The notes: a model not told the origin generated them from the sequence alone. DNA of 64,000 nucleotides from Candidatus Woesearchaeota archaeon (GCA_026002815.1 BPGB01000004.1:1-64000), one strand, 5' to 3'; positions 36,094 to 46,248 are shown, counted from the first letter of the stretch. Program-made: numbers and translations.

Positions 36094-36144
36094 GTTGATT
36101 TTACGCCTTATTTGTTGATTTAAAATCAACCAAATTTATTTTGG
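36094..36144. promoter_or_regulatory. Candidate operator of the grpE-dnaK-dnaJ region
   Basis: GTTGATTT occurs at 36094 and again at 36114, where it forms a near-perfect palindrome with AAATCAAC (36114-36130, 8-bp arms around one base). A second, shorter dyad CCAAA/TTTGG follows at 36130-36144. A TATA-like TTATATATTA lies just before (about 36084-36093). Placement around a probable transcript start suggests a repressor site, for instance for heat-shock control. The rest of the 338-bp spacer (35968-36305) holds no gene. Confidence 0.45.
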
Positions 36145-36305
36145 TTTTGAACCGTGATTGTTGCTTTAAGTTTTAAATATTAGGTATTATAATTACTGCG
36201 AGATTAATGATTAATGTTCATAAATTAATATTATTTATAATTTATTAAATTATTAAAGTTTTATTAATAGTACAAGAGCTATTACTTTATAATTAGGTGG
36301 TTTTT

Positions 36306-36953
36306 ATGAAAAAAAAGCAGGAATATCAAGAAACAAAACAAGAAATCAAAGAATCATTAACAGAAAAATTATCAGAGAATGAGGAATCAAACATTGAAGA
36401 CATAAAATACAAAGAAGTTAAGAATTCAAATAAGGATATTGCTGATTCAGGTTTAAATACTGAAAAGATTACAAAAGAGCAATACGATGAGTTAATAAAT
36501 ACACTAAAACGATTACAAGCAGAATTTGAGAACTATAAGAAAAGACAAGAAAAGGAAAATGTACAATTAATAAAAAATGCCAATGCAGGATTAGTGAAAA
36601 GCTTATTACCTGTACTTGACAGCTTTGAATTAGCAATAAAAAATAGCAACGGCAATAATGAAGAGATCATCAAATTTAAGAAAGGTCTCGAAATGATTTA
36701 TGCTCAGTTTTTTAGTATATTGAAAGAACAAGGATTGCATGTTATAGAAACAAAAGGACAAAAGTTTGATCCATATAAGCATGAAGTCTTATTAGTGAAA
36801 GAATCAGAAGAAGAGGATGATTTAATACTTGAAGAATTTCAGAAAGGATACATGTTTAATGATATTGTTTTAAGGCATTCGAAAGTCATGATATCAAAAA
36901 ATAACTCTAGAAACCAAGAAATGTTGAATCAAGAAATAAGCAATAATTCATAA
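36306..36953 (+). CDS. grpE: Nucleotide exchange factor GrpE
   Basis: Releases ADP from DnaK. A 215-residue protein with a charged, disordered head (1-60), a long helix (YDELINTLKRLQAEFENYKKR) and the C-terminal beta domain (KGYMFNDIVLRHSKVMIS). Start at 36306 after GGTGGTTTTT. First gene of a chaperone block; two small genes lie between it and dnaK. The DnaK system is patchy in archaea and came from bacteria. Confidence 0.95.
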   Translation: MKKKQEYQETKQEIKESLTEKLSENEESNIEDIKYKEVKNSNKDIADSGLNTEKITKEQYDELINTLKRLQAEFENYKKRQEKENVQLIKNANAGLVKSLLPVLDSFELAIKNSNGNNEEIIKFKKGLEMIYAQFFSILKEQGLHVIETKGQKFDPYKHEVLLVKESEEEDDLILEEFQKGYMFNDIVLRHSKVMISKNNSRNQEMLNQEISNNS

Positions 36954-37015
36954 AATAAGATAATACAGCTATTAAAATAGAATAAAACATTAAAAAAACA
37001 AATGAAATGGTTAAA

Positions 37016-37303
37016 ATGAATGATTCAAAACAAACATACTATCTAACCTCTGAGGCAATTTTGAAGTACTTTATGAGTAATTCGGAACACATAGAAACTT
37101 TAATATTATGTAAGGGCACAGAGATAAATATAGCAACCACAGATTTCAACTTATATGAAGCATTAGGAAGCATTGAAAACAGGGATAATTTTAGTTTAAG
37201 TAAGCTAATAAAATTTTTGGAAGTAGTCAAAATAGAGCCAGCACCAAAAAAAATATTGACTCATGAAAGAGTAGAAGAGTTAAGAAAATTGTCAAAAATA
37301 TAG
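37016..37303 (+). CDS. Hypothetical protein in the chaperone cluster
   Basis: A 95-residue soluble alpha/beta protein. Visible: YYLTSEAILKYFMSNSEHIE, LCKGTEINIATTDFNLYEALG and a helical end (KILTHERVEELRKLSKI). The middle part has a shape reminiscent of PIN-domain C-terminal halves, but the acidic catalytic set is not complete, so I do not assign it. It lies 62 bp after grpE in the same direction. Confidence 0.65.
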   Translation: MNDSKQTYYLTSEAILKYFMSNSEHIETLILCKGTEINIATTDFNLYEALGSIENRDNFSLSKLIKFLEVVKIEPAPKKILTHERVEELRKLSKI

Positions 37304-37341
37304 ATTAGATAGGTGGAGGTTAGATATTGGAGGAATAAAAA

Positions 37342-37710
37342 ATGGGAGAAGAAGACACTGTGAATAAAATAAATTTTTCAATAAATGATGGTGAATCTTT
37401 TTTTGCTAACGAAATGAGCATAACATTCGGTCCTGCCCAGTTCGCATTAGATTTTAAAAACATAAGTCCAAGAGTTGATATGCGAAACCAAGATGGTTCA
37501 AAGACTTTTGTAATGAAGCATAATGTAATACTAGTAGAACCTTTTCAAATTAAACAGTTTGCAAAAGTATTGAATGATGCAATATCAAGATATGAAATGG
37601 AATATGGAAATATAGAACCTCCACAAGCCATAAAAAAAGCAGAACAAGAACTGCAAAGGTTATCAAAACAAGAGTCAATAAGTCATGACGTACCAAGTTA
37701 TTTTGGGTAA
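37342..37710 (+). CDS. DUF3467-like protein
   Basis: A 122-residue protein that fits DUF3467: FFANEMSITFGPAQFALDF, a central beta strand region (FVMKHNVILVEPFQIKQFAK) and the typical end of domain DAISRYEMEYGNIEPP. Function unknown; many members are encoded near chaperone or redox genes. GGAGG precedes the ATG. It probably belongs to the grpE transcript. Confidence 0.8.
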   Translation: MGEEDTVNKINFSINDGESFFANEMSITFGPAQFALDFKNISPRVDMRNQDGSKTFVMKHNVILVEPFQIKQFAKVLNDAISRYEMEYGNIEPPQAIKKAEQELQRLSKQESISHDVPSYFG

Positions 37711-37863
37711 TTTAATTTTGGGTAGTTTAATTTTGGATAATTTAATAATATGCCTTCAATGTTTAAACTCAATATATATTAATTTTTAATATTTATAAAT
37801 ACTGCATAAATATTTTTGTATCATTTTTTTATTACATGTCATTTTTTATTACATAAATCAAAG

Positions 37864-37908
37864 GTTTATTGATCACAATTTTATCAATAAAGATTTATCA
37901 ATAAAGAT
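37864..37908. promoter_or_regulatory. Repeated motif upstream of dnaK
   Basis: TTATCAATAAAGAT is directly repeated at 37881-37894 and 37895-37908. The inverted form TTTATTGAT lies just before, at 37864-37872. Three copies of one 9-mer (ATCAATAAA), two direct and one inverted, within 45 bp before dnaK suggest a regulator-binding cluster. The site is different from the one before grpE. Confidence 0.45.
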
Positions 37909-37958
37909 TTACAAAAAAAGTATTTAAGCAAATAAAATGAATTAAATCGGAGGTTAAA

Positions 37959-39803
37959 ATGGGAAAAATCATAGGCATTGATTTAGGAACATCAAATAGT
38001 GCGGCAGCAGTCCTTGAAGGAGGAAAGCCAAAGATAATACCTTCAGCAGAAGGAATGACTATGTATGGAAAGGCTTTCCCTAGCGTTGTTGCTTTTACTA
38101 AGCAAGGCGAATTACTTGTCGGAGAACCAGCCAGAAGACAGGCAGTAAGCAACCCAGAGGGAACAGTAATAGCTGCTAAGAGAAAAATGGGAACAAACCA
38201 TAAATATAAAATACATGGAAAGGAATATACTCCACAACAAATTTCTGCATTCATACTTCAAAAAATAAAAAGAGATGCAGAAGCATTCTTAGGAGAGAAA
38301 GTAGATAAAGCCGTAATAACTGTTCCCGCATATTTCGATGATAATCAAAGACAGGCAACAAAGGATGCAGGAACTATCGCAGGGTTAGAAGTGGTAAGAA
38401 TAATCAATGAGCCGACAGCAGCAGCTTTAAGTTATGGATTGGATAAAACACACGCACATAAAGTCCTAGTATTTGATCTTGGCGGAGGAACATTAGATGT
38501 AACAATAATGGAATTTGAAGATGGCGTTTTTGAGGTAAAAAGCACTTCTGGAGATACACAATTGGGAGGAACAGACATGGATGCTGCATTAGTAGATTAT
38601 TTAGTAAAGGAGTTTAAAAAAGCAGAAGGAATAGACCTCTCAAAAGATAAGGTAGCAATGCAAAGACTTTCAGAAGCTGCAGAAAAAGCAAAGATAGAAC
38701 TATCTACAGTATTAGATACTGAAATAAATTTGCCATTCATAACAGCAAATCAGGATGGGCCAAAACATTTCAATATGAAACTAACACGAGCAAAGTTAGA
38801 ACAAATTGTTGAACCCATAATAAAAAGATGTAAGCATCCTATAGAGCAAGCGCTTTCAGATGCAAAGATTTCTGTTAATGACATAGACAAAATAATATTA
38901 GTTGGTGGACCAACAAGGATGCCAATAGTGCAAAGATTTGTAGAAGAAGTTACTGGAAAGAAAGTAGAAAGAGGAGTAGATCCAATGGAATGTGTTGCGT
39001 TAGGTGCAGCGATTCAAGGTGGTGTTTTAGCAGGAGAAGTTAAAGACGTATTATTACTTGACGTAACTCCATTAAGTTTAGGAATTGAAACTCTTGGCGG
39101 AGTATTCACTAAGTTGATAGAAAGAAACACCACTATACCAACAAAGAAGTCACAAATATTCTCAACAGCAACTGACAATCAAAGTGCGGTAACGATACAT
39201 GTATTACAGGGAGAAAGACCTATGGCATCAGATAATAAGAGCTTGGGAAGATTTGATCTTATAGGAATACCTCCGGCTCCAAGAGGGATACCTCAAATAG
39301 AAGTAACTTTTGATATAGATGCTAATGGAATAGTTCATGTAACAGCAAAAGATTTAGGTACAGGAAAGGAGCAAGGAATAAGAATAACCGCTTCTCAAAA
39401 ATTATCAGATGAAGAGATAGAACGAATGAGAAAAGAGGCAGAATTACATGCAGAAGAAGATAAAAAGAAGAGAGAAGAAATAGAAATAATTAATCAAGCT
39501 GATGCGTTGATTTATACTTCTGAGAAATTATTCGAGGATATGAAAGGAAAAGTATCAGACTCTAAGATTGATTCGGTAAAGAAAGAGATTGATGAATTAA
39601 AGAAGTTGCTTGAGCAGAAGAACATTTCAGAAATAAAATCAAAGATGGACCAAATAAATAAGAAAGTTCAAGAGTTAAGCGTTGAATTATATGAGAAAGT
39701 TTCTAAAGCCAAAGAGTCTGTATCAGAAGAGAATACAGACAATAAAAATTCAGATAATGTAGTTGATGCAGAATACACTGAAAAAGAAGATAAGAAGAAA
39801 TAG
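37959..39803 (+). CDS. dnaK: Chaperone DnaK (Hsp70)
   Basis: ATP-dependent folding chaperone, 614 residues, normal length. Nucleotide domain from [15 protein letters not shown], with [14 protein letters not shown] and VGGPTRMP; linker [20 protein letters not shown]; substrate domain and a charged helical lid ending EEDKKK. Good GGAGG site. Works with GrpE and DnaJ encoded beside it. Confidence 0.98.
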   Translation: MGKIIGIDLGTSNSAAAVLEGGKPKIIPSAEGMTMYGKAFPSVVAFTKQGELLVGEPARRQAVSNPEGTVIAAKRKMGTNHKYKIHGKEYTPQQISAFILQKIKRDAEAFLGEKVDKAVITVPAYFDDNQRQATKDAGTIAGLEVVRIINEPTAAALSYGLDKTHAHKVLVFDLGGGTLDVTIMEFEDGVFEVKSTSGDTQLGGTDMDAALVDYLVKEFKKAEGIDLSKDKVAMQRLSEAAEKAKIELSTVLDTEINLPFITANQDGPKHFNMKLTRAKLEQIVEPIIKRCKHPIEQALSDAKISVNDIDKIILVGGPTRMPIVQRFVEEVTGKKVERGVDPMECVALGAAIQGGVLAGEVKDVLLLDVTPLSLGIETLGGVFTKLIERNTTIPTKKSQIFSTATDNQSAVTIHVLQGERPMASDNKSLGRFDLIGIPPAPRGIPQIEVTFDIDANGIVHVTAKDLGTGKEQGIRITASQKLSDEEIERMRKEAELHAEEDKKKREEIEIINQADALIYTSEKLFEDMKGKVSDSKIDSVKKEIDELKKLLEQKNISEIKSKMDQINKKVQELSVELYEKVSKAKESVSEENTDNKNSDNVVDAEYTEKEDKKK

Positions 39804-39924
39804 ATTAAAAATATGCTCTATAAGAGTTTTTTATTAATTTTTTTTATTTTTATTATTAGAAAAAAAGAAGCAATATGAGTATAAAACTGTTATAAGCAGA
39901 CAATTGTTCAACAGAAGGTTTCAA

Positions 39925-41010
39925 ATGGGAGAGAAAGATTATTATAAGATACTTGGTGTTGATAGGAATGCTTCTAAGGAAGAGATAAAGTCGGCATATA
40001 AGAGGCTGGCTAAACAGTATCATCCTGATGTAAACAAGTCACCAGATGCAGCAGAAAAGTTTAAAGAAATAAATGAAGCTGCTTCAGTTCTTGGGGATGA
40101 TGTAAAAAGAGAGCAATATGATAAATATGGTTCTGATTTTGAAAGAAGGTATCATTCTGATTTCTCGAGAGATTTTTCAGGATTCGATTTTGAGGATATG
40201 GATTTTGGAGATTTATTTGAAATGTTTTTTGGAGGAGGCTATTCTGGAAGAACAAGAAGGTCTCGTGGAAGAGATATGCGTTATGATATAGAGATAAATC
40301 TTGAAGAGGCGGCTACTGGTGTTAAGAAAGAGATAAAATTAGAGAAGCCCGAAACCTGCTCAGAATGTAATGGTCGTGGTGGCGATGATTATGAAATATG
40401 TAATGACTGTAATGGAAGGGGTGTCAAGAGAGTAACACAAAGAACTCCTTTTGGAATATTCCAATCAACAGTAACCTGTAAGAAGTGTTCTGGGAGGGGA
40501 GAGATAATAAAAAATGTTTGTTCAGCATGTGATGGTGAAGGGATAATTCATAAGAAGAAAACAATAGAAGTTAATATTCCGGCAGGAGTTGATACTGGTT
40601 CTCAGTTAAGATTAAAAGGAGAAGGCGAAGCCGTTAAGAATGGTGCTTCAGGAGACCTGTATGTTGTAATACATGTTGTTCCACATAAATATTTTGAGAG
40701 AGACGGAGATGATATAATATTAGAGGTCCCAATAACGATAAGTCAAGCAATACTTGGAGATACTATAGAGATACCTACCTTAGATGGAAAAGTTGAATTA
40801 AAAATACCTAGAGGAACACAACCTGAAACAATTCTAAGATTAAGGGGAAAAGGAATAAAGCACTTGAATAGGCCTGGTTCAGGTGATCAATTAGTTAGAG
40901 TAAAAGTTCAAATACCCGAAAAACTCACTAAGAAGCAGGAAGATTTGATAAAGGAATTTGCGTCCATAGAAAAACCTAAGAATATCTTTGAGAAATTATT
41001 TAAGAAATAA
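39925..41010 (+). CDS. dnaJ: Chaperone DnaJ (Hsp40)
   Basis: Co-chaperone that delivers substrates to DnaK and triggers its ATPase. 361 residues: J domain with KQYHPDVNK, a Gly/Phe/Asp-rich linker ([20 protein letters not shown]), four zinc-binding repeats ([32 protein letters not shown]) and the C-terminal substrate domain. The ATG at 39925 begins the J domain; an in-frame ATG at 39904 would add seven residues. Confidence 0.97.
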   Translation: MGEKDYYKILGVDRNASKEEIKSAYKRLAKQYHPDVNKSPDAAEKFKEINEAASVLGDDVKREQYDKYGSDFERRYHSDFSRDFSGFDFEDMDFGDLFEMFFGGGYSGRTRRSRGRDMRYDIEINLEEAATGVKKEIKLEKPETCSECNGRGGDDYEICNDCNGRGVKRVTQRTPFGIFQSTVTCKKCSGRGEIIKNVCSACDGEGIIHKKKTIEVNIPAGVDTGSQLRLKGEGEAVKNGASGDLYVVIHVVPHKYFERDGDDIILEVPITISQAILGDTIEIPTLDGKVELKIPRGTQPETILRLRGKGIKHLNRPGSGDQLVRVKVQIPEKLTKKQEDLIKEFASIEKPKNIFEKLFKK

Positions 41011-41019
41011 TTCTAAAGG

Positions 41020-41049
41020 TAATCATCAATTAGTGATTATTATTTTTTT
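41020..41049 (+). terminator. Possible terminator after dnaJ
   Basis: A 6-bp stem TAATCA/TGATTA (41020-41025, 41034-41039) followed by a run of seven T (41043-41049). In archaea T-runs alone end transcription, so the stem may not matter. Confidence 0.4.
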
Positions 41050-41186
41050 AAATTTTTTACTCATTTTATTTACTAAAATTCCCCTCTAAAACATTTATTT
41101 TTCACTTTATAATAGAAAATAATAGAAAACTTTAAATACTAAATGCATTTATGTAATCATAAAATTATATGGTAGGGTGATTTAAC

Positions 41187-42386
41187 ATGAAGATTGCATA
41201 CATATTAGGCTTTTTTGCTATTGTTCTGTTATTGACAGCTTGTCAGCCATCAGTTAATACGGTTCCTAATGTTACATTAGAAGGAGCCATGATAACGACT
41301 GGAAATCAAACCATTAATCAGACTCCAGAGTTGAAAATTAATGATTCTGAAGATTATGGCAATGTAAGTTATATAATAACTGGAACAGAAGGGGATTTAA
41401 TAAAGCTTGAGTTAAAAGCAGTAGATCCTGATGGGGATAAATTAACATATACTTACGATAGGCCTTTTAATGACAATGGTTTATGGCAAACAAAAGAAGG
41501 TGATGCAGGAAAATATTTAGTAAAGGTAACTGTTTCAGATGGAAAATCAGATAGTTCAGCAGATGTACTAGTCATAGTAAAACCAAGCAATAAGGCACCA
41601 ATAATAGATTGTTTAGATGATATAAGAGTTAAAGAAGGAGAAACTGTAGAGCTTAAATGTAACTTCTTTGACAAAGAAAATGATCCTTTAGTAATTGAAT
41701 ACTCTGGTTGGATGACATCACCAGTATATACTACTAATTATGATTCAGCAGGAAAACATAAGGTATTTGTTACGGTTTCAGATGGATTCCACAATGTTAC
41801 AAAAACAATCAATGTAATAGTAGATAATGTTGACAGGGCACCAATATTTGAAGAGAAACTAAAAGACTTGGTAGTTCTTGAAACAGATATAGTAACTTTA
41901 AAGCCAAAAGTTATGGACCCTGATGGAGATACAATAAAATTGACATATTCCGAACCATTCAACAGCAATGGTGTTTGGAAGACAAAAATCGGTGATGCAG
42001 GAACATATCCGATATCTGTAGTTGCATCTTCAGGTTCATTAACTACAAAGGAAACATTCACATTAACAGTAAAGATGTTAAATACTGCTCCAGTAATGAA
42101 GACTATTTCAAATATAACTATTGAAGAGGGAGACACTATAATATTGAAACCGGATGTAGCAGATAGGGAAGACGATGTTATAACAATAAAATATACTGGT
42201 TGGATGAAAAGTTCAACATATACAACAACATATGATGATGCATATCCAAAAGGATGTGACAAAGTAGGGTGTTCAGCAACTTATAAAGTAACAGTAACCG
42301 CATCAGATGGTCAATACAATGTGTCTCAAGACGTATATATAACCGTAAAGGATAAGAATAGGCCGCCACAGTTTGTATGGCCATAA
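41187..42386 (+). CDS. Lipoprotein with four cadherin/PKD-like repeats in an A-B-A-B order
   Basis: A 399-residue surface protein. The N-terminus MKIAYILGFFAIVLLLTAC is a lipoprotein signal with lipobox LTAC. Then come four beta-sandwich repeats of about 85 residues. Repeats 1 and 3 share DPDGD...LTY...PFN-x-NG-x-W and GDAGxY; repeats 2 and 4 share D-x-E-x-D...Y-x-GWM-x-S and YTT-x-YD. So an ancestral A-B pair was duplicated. DPDGD-type acidic loops would bind Ca2+. Repeat 4 has a two-cysteine insertion (KGCDKVGCS). Likely adhesin or surface scaffold. Single gene with its own promoter. Confidence 0.85.
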   Translation: MKIAYILGFFAIVLLLTACQPSVNTVPNVTLEGAMITTGNQTINQTPELKINDSEDYGNVSYIITGTEGDLIKLELKAVDPDGDKLTYTYDRPFNDNGLWQTKEGDAGKYLVKVTVSDGKSDSSADVLVIVKPSNKAPIIDCLDDIRVKEGETVELKCNFFDKENDPLVIEYSGWMTSPVYTTNYDSAGKHKVFVTVSDGFHNVTKTINVIVDNVDRAPIFEEKLKDLVVLETDIVTLKPKVMDPDGDTIKLTYSEPFNSNGVWKTKIGDAGTYPISVVASSGSLTTKETFTLTVKMLNTAPVMKTISNITIEEGDTIILKPDVADREDDVITIKYTGWMKSSTYTTTYDDAYPKGCDKVGCSATYKVTVTASDGQYNVSQDVYITVKDKNRPPQFVWP

Positions 42387-42628
42387 TTTTTTTATATTTT
42401 AATGTTCTATATTTTATTATATTTTTTATTATATTTCTATTTTATTAAATTTATATTAAATATAATTTTATCTTAAGTATGTTATTTTTTAATAATGATT
42501 TTTTACTTCATGTATTATTATTTACTTCACGTATTATTATTTTATTATGTGTATTATGTTTTTTGCATTATTAATTCTTTAACAACCTTTTAATTAACTT
42601 TAAATAATTCTAATTAATACTCTTTCAT

Positions 42629-43234
42629 ATGAATAAGTCTGAAAAGTTAGAAGAGGTACGATTAAGTATTATTAAAGAAATGGTTTGTCCATTAAAAGAT
42701 AGTGCAAGAAATCTTGTATTTGGGAAGGGCAACCCAGATGCAAAAATAATGTTCATAGGAGAAGCGCCAGGAGAGAAAGAAGACGAATTAGGAATGCCGT
42801 TCGTTGGTGCAGCAGGAAGAGAACTAGATAAATTGTTAAATATTATCGGTTTGACTATTGATGATGTATATATAGCTAATATTCTTAAATACCGTCCACC
42901 TAATAATAGGGATCCTACAAAAGAAGAAATATATAGACACACCCCTTATTTGATAGAGCAAATTAAAATAATAAATCCTAAAATAATATGTACCTTAGGA
43001 AATTATGCTACAAAATTTATTCTTGCATCGTTTAATGTTGAAAAAATGAAGACTATTCCAGGCATAACAAAACTACATGGAAAATTAAAGGAGATACAAA
43101 TAGGTAGTAATATTGTTAAAGTAATACCGTTATATCATCCAGCTGCAATGTTATACAATCCTGTTTTAAGAACTATTATAGAAAAGGATTTTATTGAAAT
43201 TAAAGAAATTTTAGAAATTGATAAGGTGTCGTAA
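42629..43234 (+). CDS. Family-4-type uracil-DNA glycosylase, apparently without the Fe-S cluster
   Basis: Base-excision-repair enzyme that removes uracil from DNA. The 201-residue protein has the family-4 active-site motif [22 protein letters not shown], the [11 protein letters not shown] segment and the catalytic HPAAMLYNP. Classical members bind a [4Fe-4S] cluster with four cysteines. Here only C20 is kept: the partner of the CxxC is E17, the KCRPP cysteine is Tyr (KYRPP) and the CxPYL cysteine is His (HTPYL). The fold call is strong; loss of the cluster is read directly. TTTAAATA lies 30 nt before the ATG. Confidence 0.92.
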   Translation: MNKSEKLEEVRLSIIKEMVCPLKDSARNLVFGKGNPDAKIMFIGEAPGEKEDELGMPFVGAAGRELDKLLNIIGLTIDDVYIANILKYRPPNNRDPTKEEIYRHTPYLIEQIKIINPKIICTLGNYATKFILASFNVEKMKTIPGITKLHGKLKEIQIGSNIVKVIPLYHPAAMLYNPVLRTIIEKDFIEIKEILEIDKVS

Positions 43235-43394
43235 TAATATTTTACATGTTAATAATGCTTTTTTAACTTTTATAATCTTTTTTATTACATTTTATAATGT
43301 TTCATTAAATAATTTTTACTTATTATTTGTATGATTGATGTATCATTAAATGATAACAAAGATTTAAATAGTTCTTTTATAGATTATAAAAATA

Positions 43395-44417
43395 ATGATT
43401 TATTATTTATACGCAAATAGGAACAAGTATTATTCTGGAAAAGAAGATAGTTATATTAACTTAACAAGTAAATTATCGATAAATCCTAAAAAAATAAGCA
43501 GTAATAGTAATAAGGAATTATTGTGTCTTTTTATTATTTCTCCTTCTGAAAATGAATCAAAAAAAATAGCAGAGGATTTTAATTTTGAAGAGAAGTATAT
43601 ATTAAATTTTAAAAACGAATCAAGATCTGTAAGGTATTCTTTCAATCCACTGGTTTTTTGCATGACGGACTATATTAGGGAAAACGAAAATAAAATACAT
43701 ATTACACGTCTTCTTATGATTATTAAAGAAAATATATTGTGTATAATTTCTTCTGAAAGATCTAATTATTTTGAAGAACTTTTTTCTAGAGTGATAGAAC
43801 GTGCAAAAAAGAGAAAGATAAAGTCAGAAACTTATATCTTGTATGAATTCCTTCATCAAGATACTAAAGAAAATTATGAGGTTATAGAAAGATTAGATGA
43901 TAAACTTGAAGATTTGCAAAGAAAGGTAATATTCTCAAATGAAGATGAGAAAAGAATACTTCAAGAAATAATGTCGCATAAGAAATATCTAATAAAGATG
44001 AGCAAGAGACTATGGTCTTCTTCAAAAATAATCTTTACTATAAAAAAGGAACTTACAACATTAAAATTAACAAAAGAGGAACAATCATTATTAGATGATA
44101 TTTATGATACTTTAGTTCATCAAATAGATTTAATAGAGACACAAAAGGAGACTGTTACCGATATTTTGGAAATATATACAACAACTCTAAATAATAAACT
44201 CGCAGTGATAAGCAATAATCTTAATGTGGTTATGAAAAAAATGGCTGCATTAACTTTAATAATAATGGTACCGACGCTTATTGCAAGTACATATGGAATG
44301 AATTTTAAAAATATGCCAGAACTTGAATGGTATTATGGTTATCCTTTTGCTATTGGATTAATGATTATTACGGCATATTTGACCTATAAGATGTTTCACA
44401 AAAAAGGATGGATATAA
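43395..44417 (+). CDS. corA: CorA-like Mg2+/divalent cation channel
   Basis: A 340-residue member of the CorA family. A cytoplasmic alpha/beta funnel domain (1-180) and a long helix lead to two C-terminal membrane helices (about 280-300, 312-332). The signature YGMNFKNMP stands between them; the family GMN motif forms the selectivity filter. Length is normal. Its own promoter (TTTAAATA near 43363) gives an almost leaderless mRNA. Confidence 0.92.
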   Translation: MIYYLYANRNKYYSGKEDSYINLTSKLSINPKKISSNSNKELLCLFIISPSENESKKIAEDFNFEEKYILNFKNESRSVRYSFNPLVFCMTDYIRENENKIHITRLLMIIKENILCIISSERSNYFEELFSRVIERAKKRKIKSETYILYEFLHQDTKENYEVIERLDDKLEDLQRKVIFSNEDEKRILQEIMSHKKYLIKMSKRLWSSSKIIFTIKKELTTLKLTKEEQSLLDDIYDTLVHQIDLIETQKETVTDILEIYTTTLNNKLAVISNNLNVVMKKMAALTLIIMVPTLIASTYGMNFKNMPELEWYYGYPFAIGLMIITAYLTYKMFHKKGWI

Positions 44418-44614
44418 GTTACTTTAATTTTAAGCTGATTTAATTTTTATATTTAATTATAATATCTACATTTTATATATTCTCATATTAAATTTATATA
44501 CTTATTTTTTATATATCAGTTTCTATATATTATTTTTATATCCTTTTATAATAGAGAAAATTTAAAAATGAAAACTTTTTTTATAATATTAGATTAGTTT
44601 CAAAAGGTGATAAA

Positions 44615-44845
44615 ATGAGAATGATAGGATTAAATGCGATGTTTGTTACGATATTAGCAAGTTTTTTTTTAATAATTATGGGATTATTATATTTTATGTT
44701 CACTTTATGGATAGTTAAGGTTGGTGCATCTTTTATATTGCCAGAAATGTGGAAGTCCGGAGATATACATGGTAGTTATGTTGTTCTAGCAGCAGCACTT
44801 GTAAGTGCAGGTTCAATGATAGCATCAGCATTACAGAGGGCATAA
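44615..44845 (+). CDS. Small two-helix membrane protein
   Basis: A 76-residue protein with two hydrophobic helices (about 9-36 and 54-72) and a short loop (PEMWKSGDIHGS). Good GGTGATAAA ribosome-binding site at the ATG. Not recognised. The gene stands alone between corA and the leftward Lrp pair. Confidence 0.7.
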   Translation: MRMIGLNAMFVTILASFFLIIMGLLYFMFTLWIVKVGASFILPEMWKSGDIHGSYVVLAAALVSAGSMIASALQRA

Positions 44846-44905
44846 TCTTAAAGATATTAAATAATAGGTTTAAATTTATTTAATAGTATTTTATATTATT
44901 ACTTA

Positions 44906-45517
44906 TTAATTATATTCTATTATATTTCCGTTAATTAGTGTAATGTCTTTGTTTGTGTATTCTTTATTTGTCCATATGTAATTTTTTTCTGAAGCTTTAT
45001 TGTTTGGTTTAAATCTTTTATATGAATCAATGTGACTGTAATCGAATATTACTGGCTTGAATGTATAGGTTACTATTCCTTCTGATAATCTATCAGATTC
45101 TGGCTGATAATAATGCAATTTTCTTTTTATGTCATATACGAATTTTTCTTCTGGCCTGAAAAATATCATCCTTTTTAATTCTTCATCGGTATAATTCTTC
45201 AAGGACAGCCTTTTTTCTGCTTTATAATAATGTTTAGGCGCTGCTGCTCTGAAAAAATTTTTTCCATCCTTATAAATTATGAATCCTACATTATTATTTT
45301 GGAATTTATCTTTAGTATAGTTTATTGCGCTATGGTATATTGGGATGAGAGTGTTTGTTTTTTTTCCTTTACCAACTAGAAAACCTTGGTCTACAAGCAA
45401 TAAGATTCCATCGTCTAGTTTGATGTAGTTTGCTATTATTCCCTGATACGGTTTGCTTTTTTTCGGTTCAACAATAGAATAGTTTTTTTCCAGCTTAGAT
45501 ATTAGGTAGTCCAGCAT
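44906..45517 (-). CDS. Hypothetical protein in an operon with an Lrp-type regulator
   Basis: A 203-residue soluble alpha/beta protein rich in Tyr and Lys. The ATG at 45517 has a GGGTG site seven bases upstream and comes one base after the regulator's stop codon, so the two genes are co-transcribed and the product may act in the same response. Segments such as YQGIIANYIKLDDGILLLVD and NVGFIIYKDGKNFFRAA suggest beta sheets. No motif that I can name. Confidence 0.7.
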   Translation of the reverse strand: MLDYLISKLEKNYSIVEPKKSKPYQGIIANYIKLDDGILLLVDQGFLVGKGKKTNTLIPIYHSAINYTKDKFQNNNVGFIIYKDGKNFFRAAAPKHYYKAEKRLSLKNYTDEELKRMIFFRPEEKFVYDIKRKLHYYQPESDRLSEGIVTYTFKPVIFDYSHIDSYKRFKPNNKASEKNYIWTNKEYTNKDITLINGNIIEYN

Positions 45518-45518
45518 T

Positions 45519-45998
45519 TTACACCCTTTCCGCAAAAAGCAATTCAGCGTGTGTTTTATCTGATAAAAAATCTTCTCTCTTTATGTCTTCAAGTATAAAC
45601 ATTTCTTGCTTTGTTTCTATATTAAATTTTTCTATCGCATCATTAAATCTTTGGAAATCATTCATATCTTTAAATATTGCTTCAACTAGGAAGTCAAATC
45701 CATTATTAACTTTAAATACAGAATTTATATTTTCGTTTTTTATTAGAAAATCTTTGAATTCATCCCTGTTTTCTCTTTTTACTTTAAATAAAATATTTAC
45801 TTTTATATCAAATCCTATCTTTTTAAAATCTATCAAAGTTGTATGTTTTCTTATCAATTCTTTTTCATATTCCTTCAACCTATCAAATATTGTACTTACA
45901 GGTATTGAAGTGAGTCTGCTTATTTTTGTTAAATTCTCTCTTGCGTTATTTCTAAAGAAGGTCATTAACAGTATGTCTTTTTTTGTCTGAAAACGCAT
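45519..45998 (-). CDS. Lrp/AsnC-type transcriptional regulator
   Basis: A 159-residue DNA-binding protein: N-terminal helix-turn-helix (ENLTKISRLTSIPVSTIFDR) and a C-terminal region with the beta-alpha-beta ligand domain pattern (NILFKVKRENRDEFKDFLI, GFDFLVEAIF). The ATG at 45998 follows a GGGGGGTG site and replaces a GTG at 46007. The gene faces a 529-codon gene across a 260-bp region with repeated palindromic elements, likely its own operators. Confidence 0.85.
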   Translation of the reverse strand: MRFQTKKDILLMTFFRNNARENLTKISRLTSIPVSTIFDRLKEYEKELIRKHTTLIDFKKIGFDIKVNILFKVKRENRDEFKDFLIKNENINSVFKVNNGFDFLVEAIFKDMNDFQRFNDAIEKFNIETKQEMFILEDIKREDFLSDKTHAELLFAERV

Positions 45999-46119
45999 TC
46001 GAAACACCCCCCAACATTTTATTTTTACATTCTCAAAAAAAGTTTTATTATACGCTATTATTAAAAAATATTTAAGTAAGAAAAGTGATTCAAAAATATA
46101 ATATTTGTCTACGCATAAT

Positions 46120-46211
46120 TTCTGAATGCTTCAGAAAAAATTTGAAGCAGAATAAAAAAAAGCATAAAATAAGCGTTTTTTTTCTTTTTTTGAAGCAAAA
46201 AATTCTGAAGC
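46120..46211. promoter_or_regulatory. Cluster of palindromic and repeated elements between divergent genes
   Basis: TTCTGAA-TGC-TTCAGAA (46120-46136) is a perfect 7-3-7 palindrome. Related half sites follow: TTTGAAGC at 46141 and 46189, and TTCTGAAGC at 46203-46211. Four copies of TGAAGC/GCTTCA within 92 bp, between an Lrp gene and a divergent gene whose TATA box lies at 46249, is the usual look of Lrp-type operators. Confidence 0.6.
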
Positions 46212-46248
46212 ATAATTAATGTTTATATTTTTAAATAACAGCATAACC

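Noticed and set aside
37016-37303. Assignment of the small chaperone-cluster protein as a PIN-domain toxin
   Set aside because: The acidic metal-binding residues are incomplete and the protein is too short, so only a loose resemblance remains.
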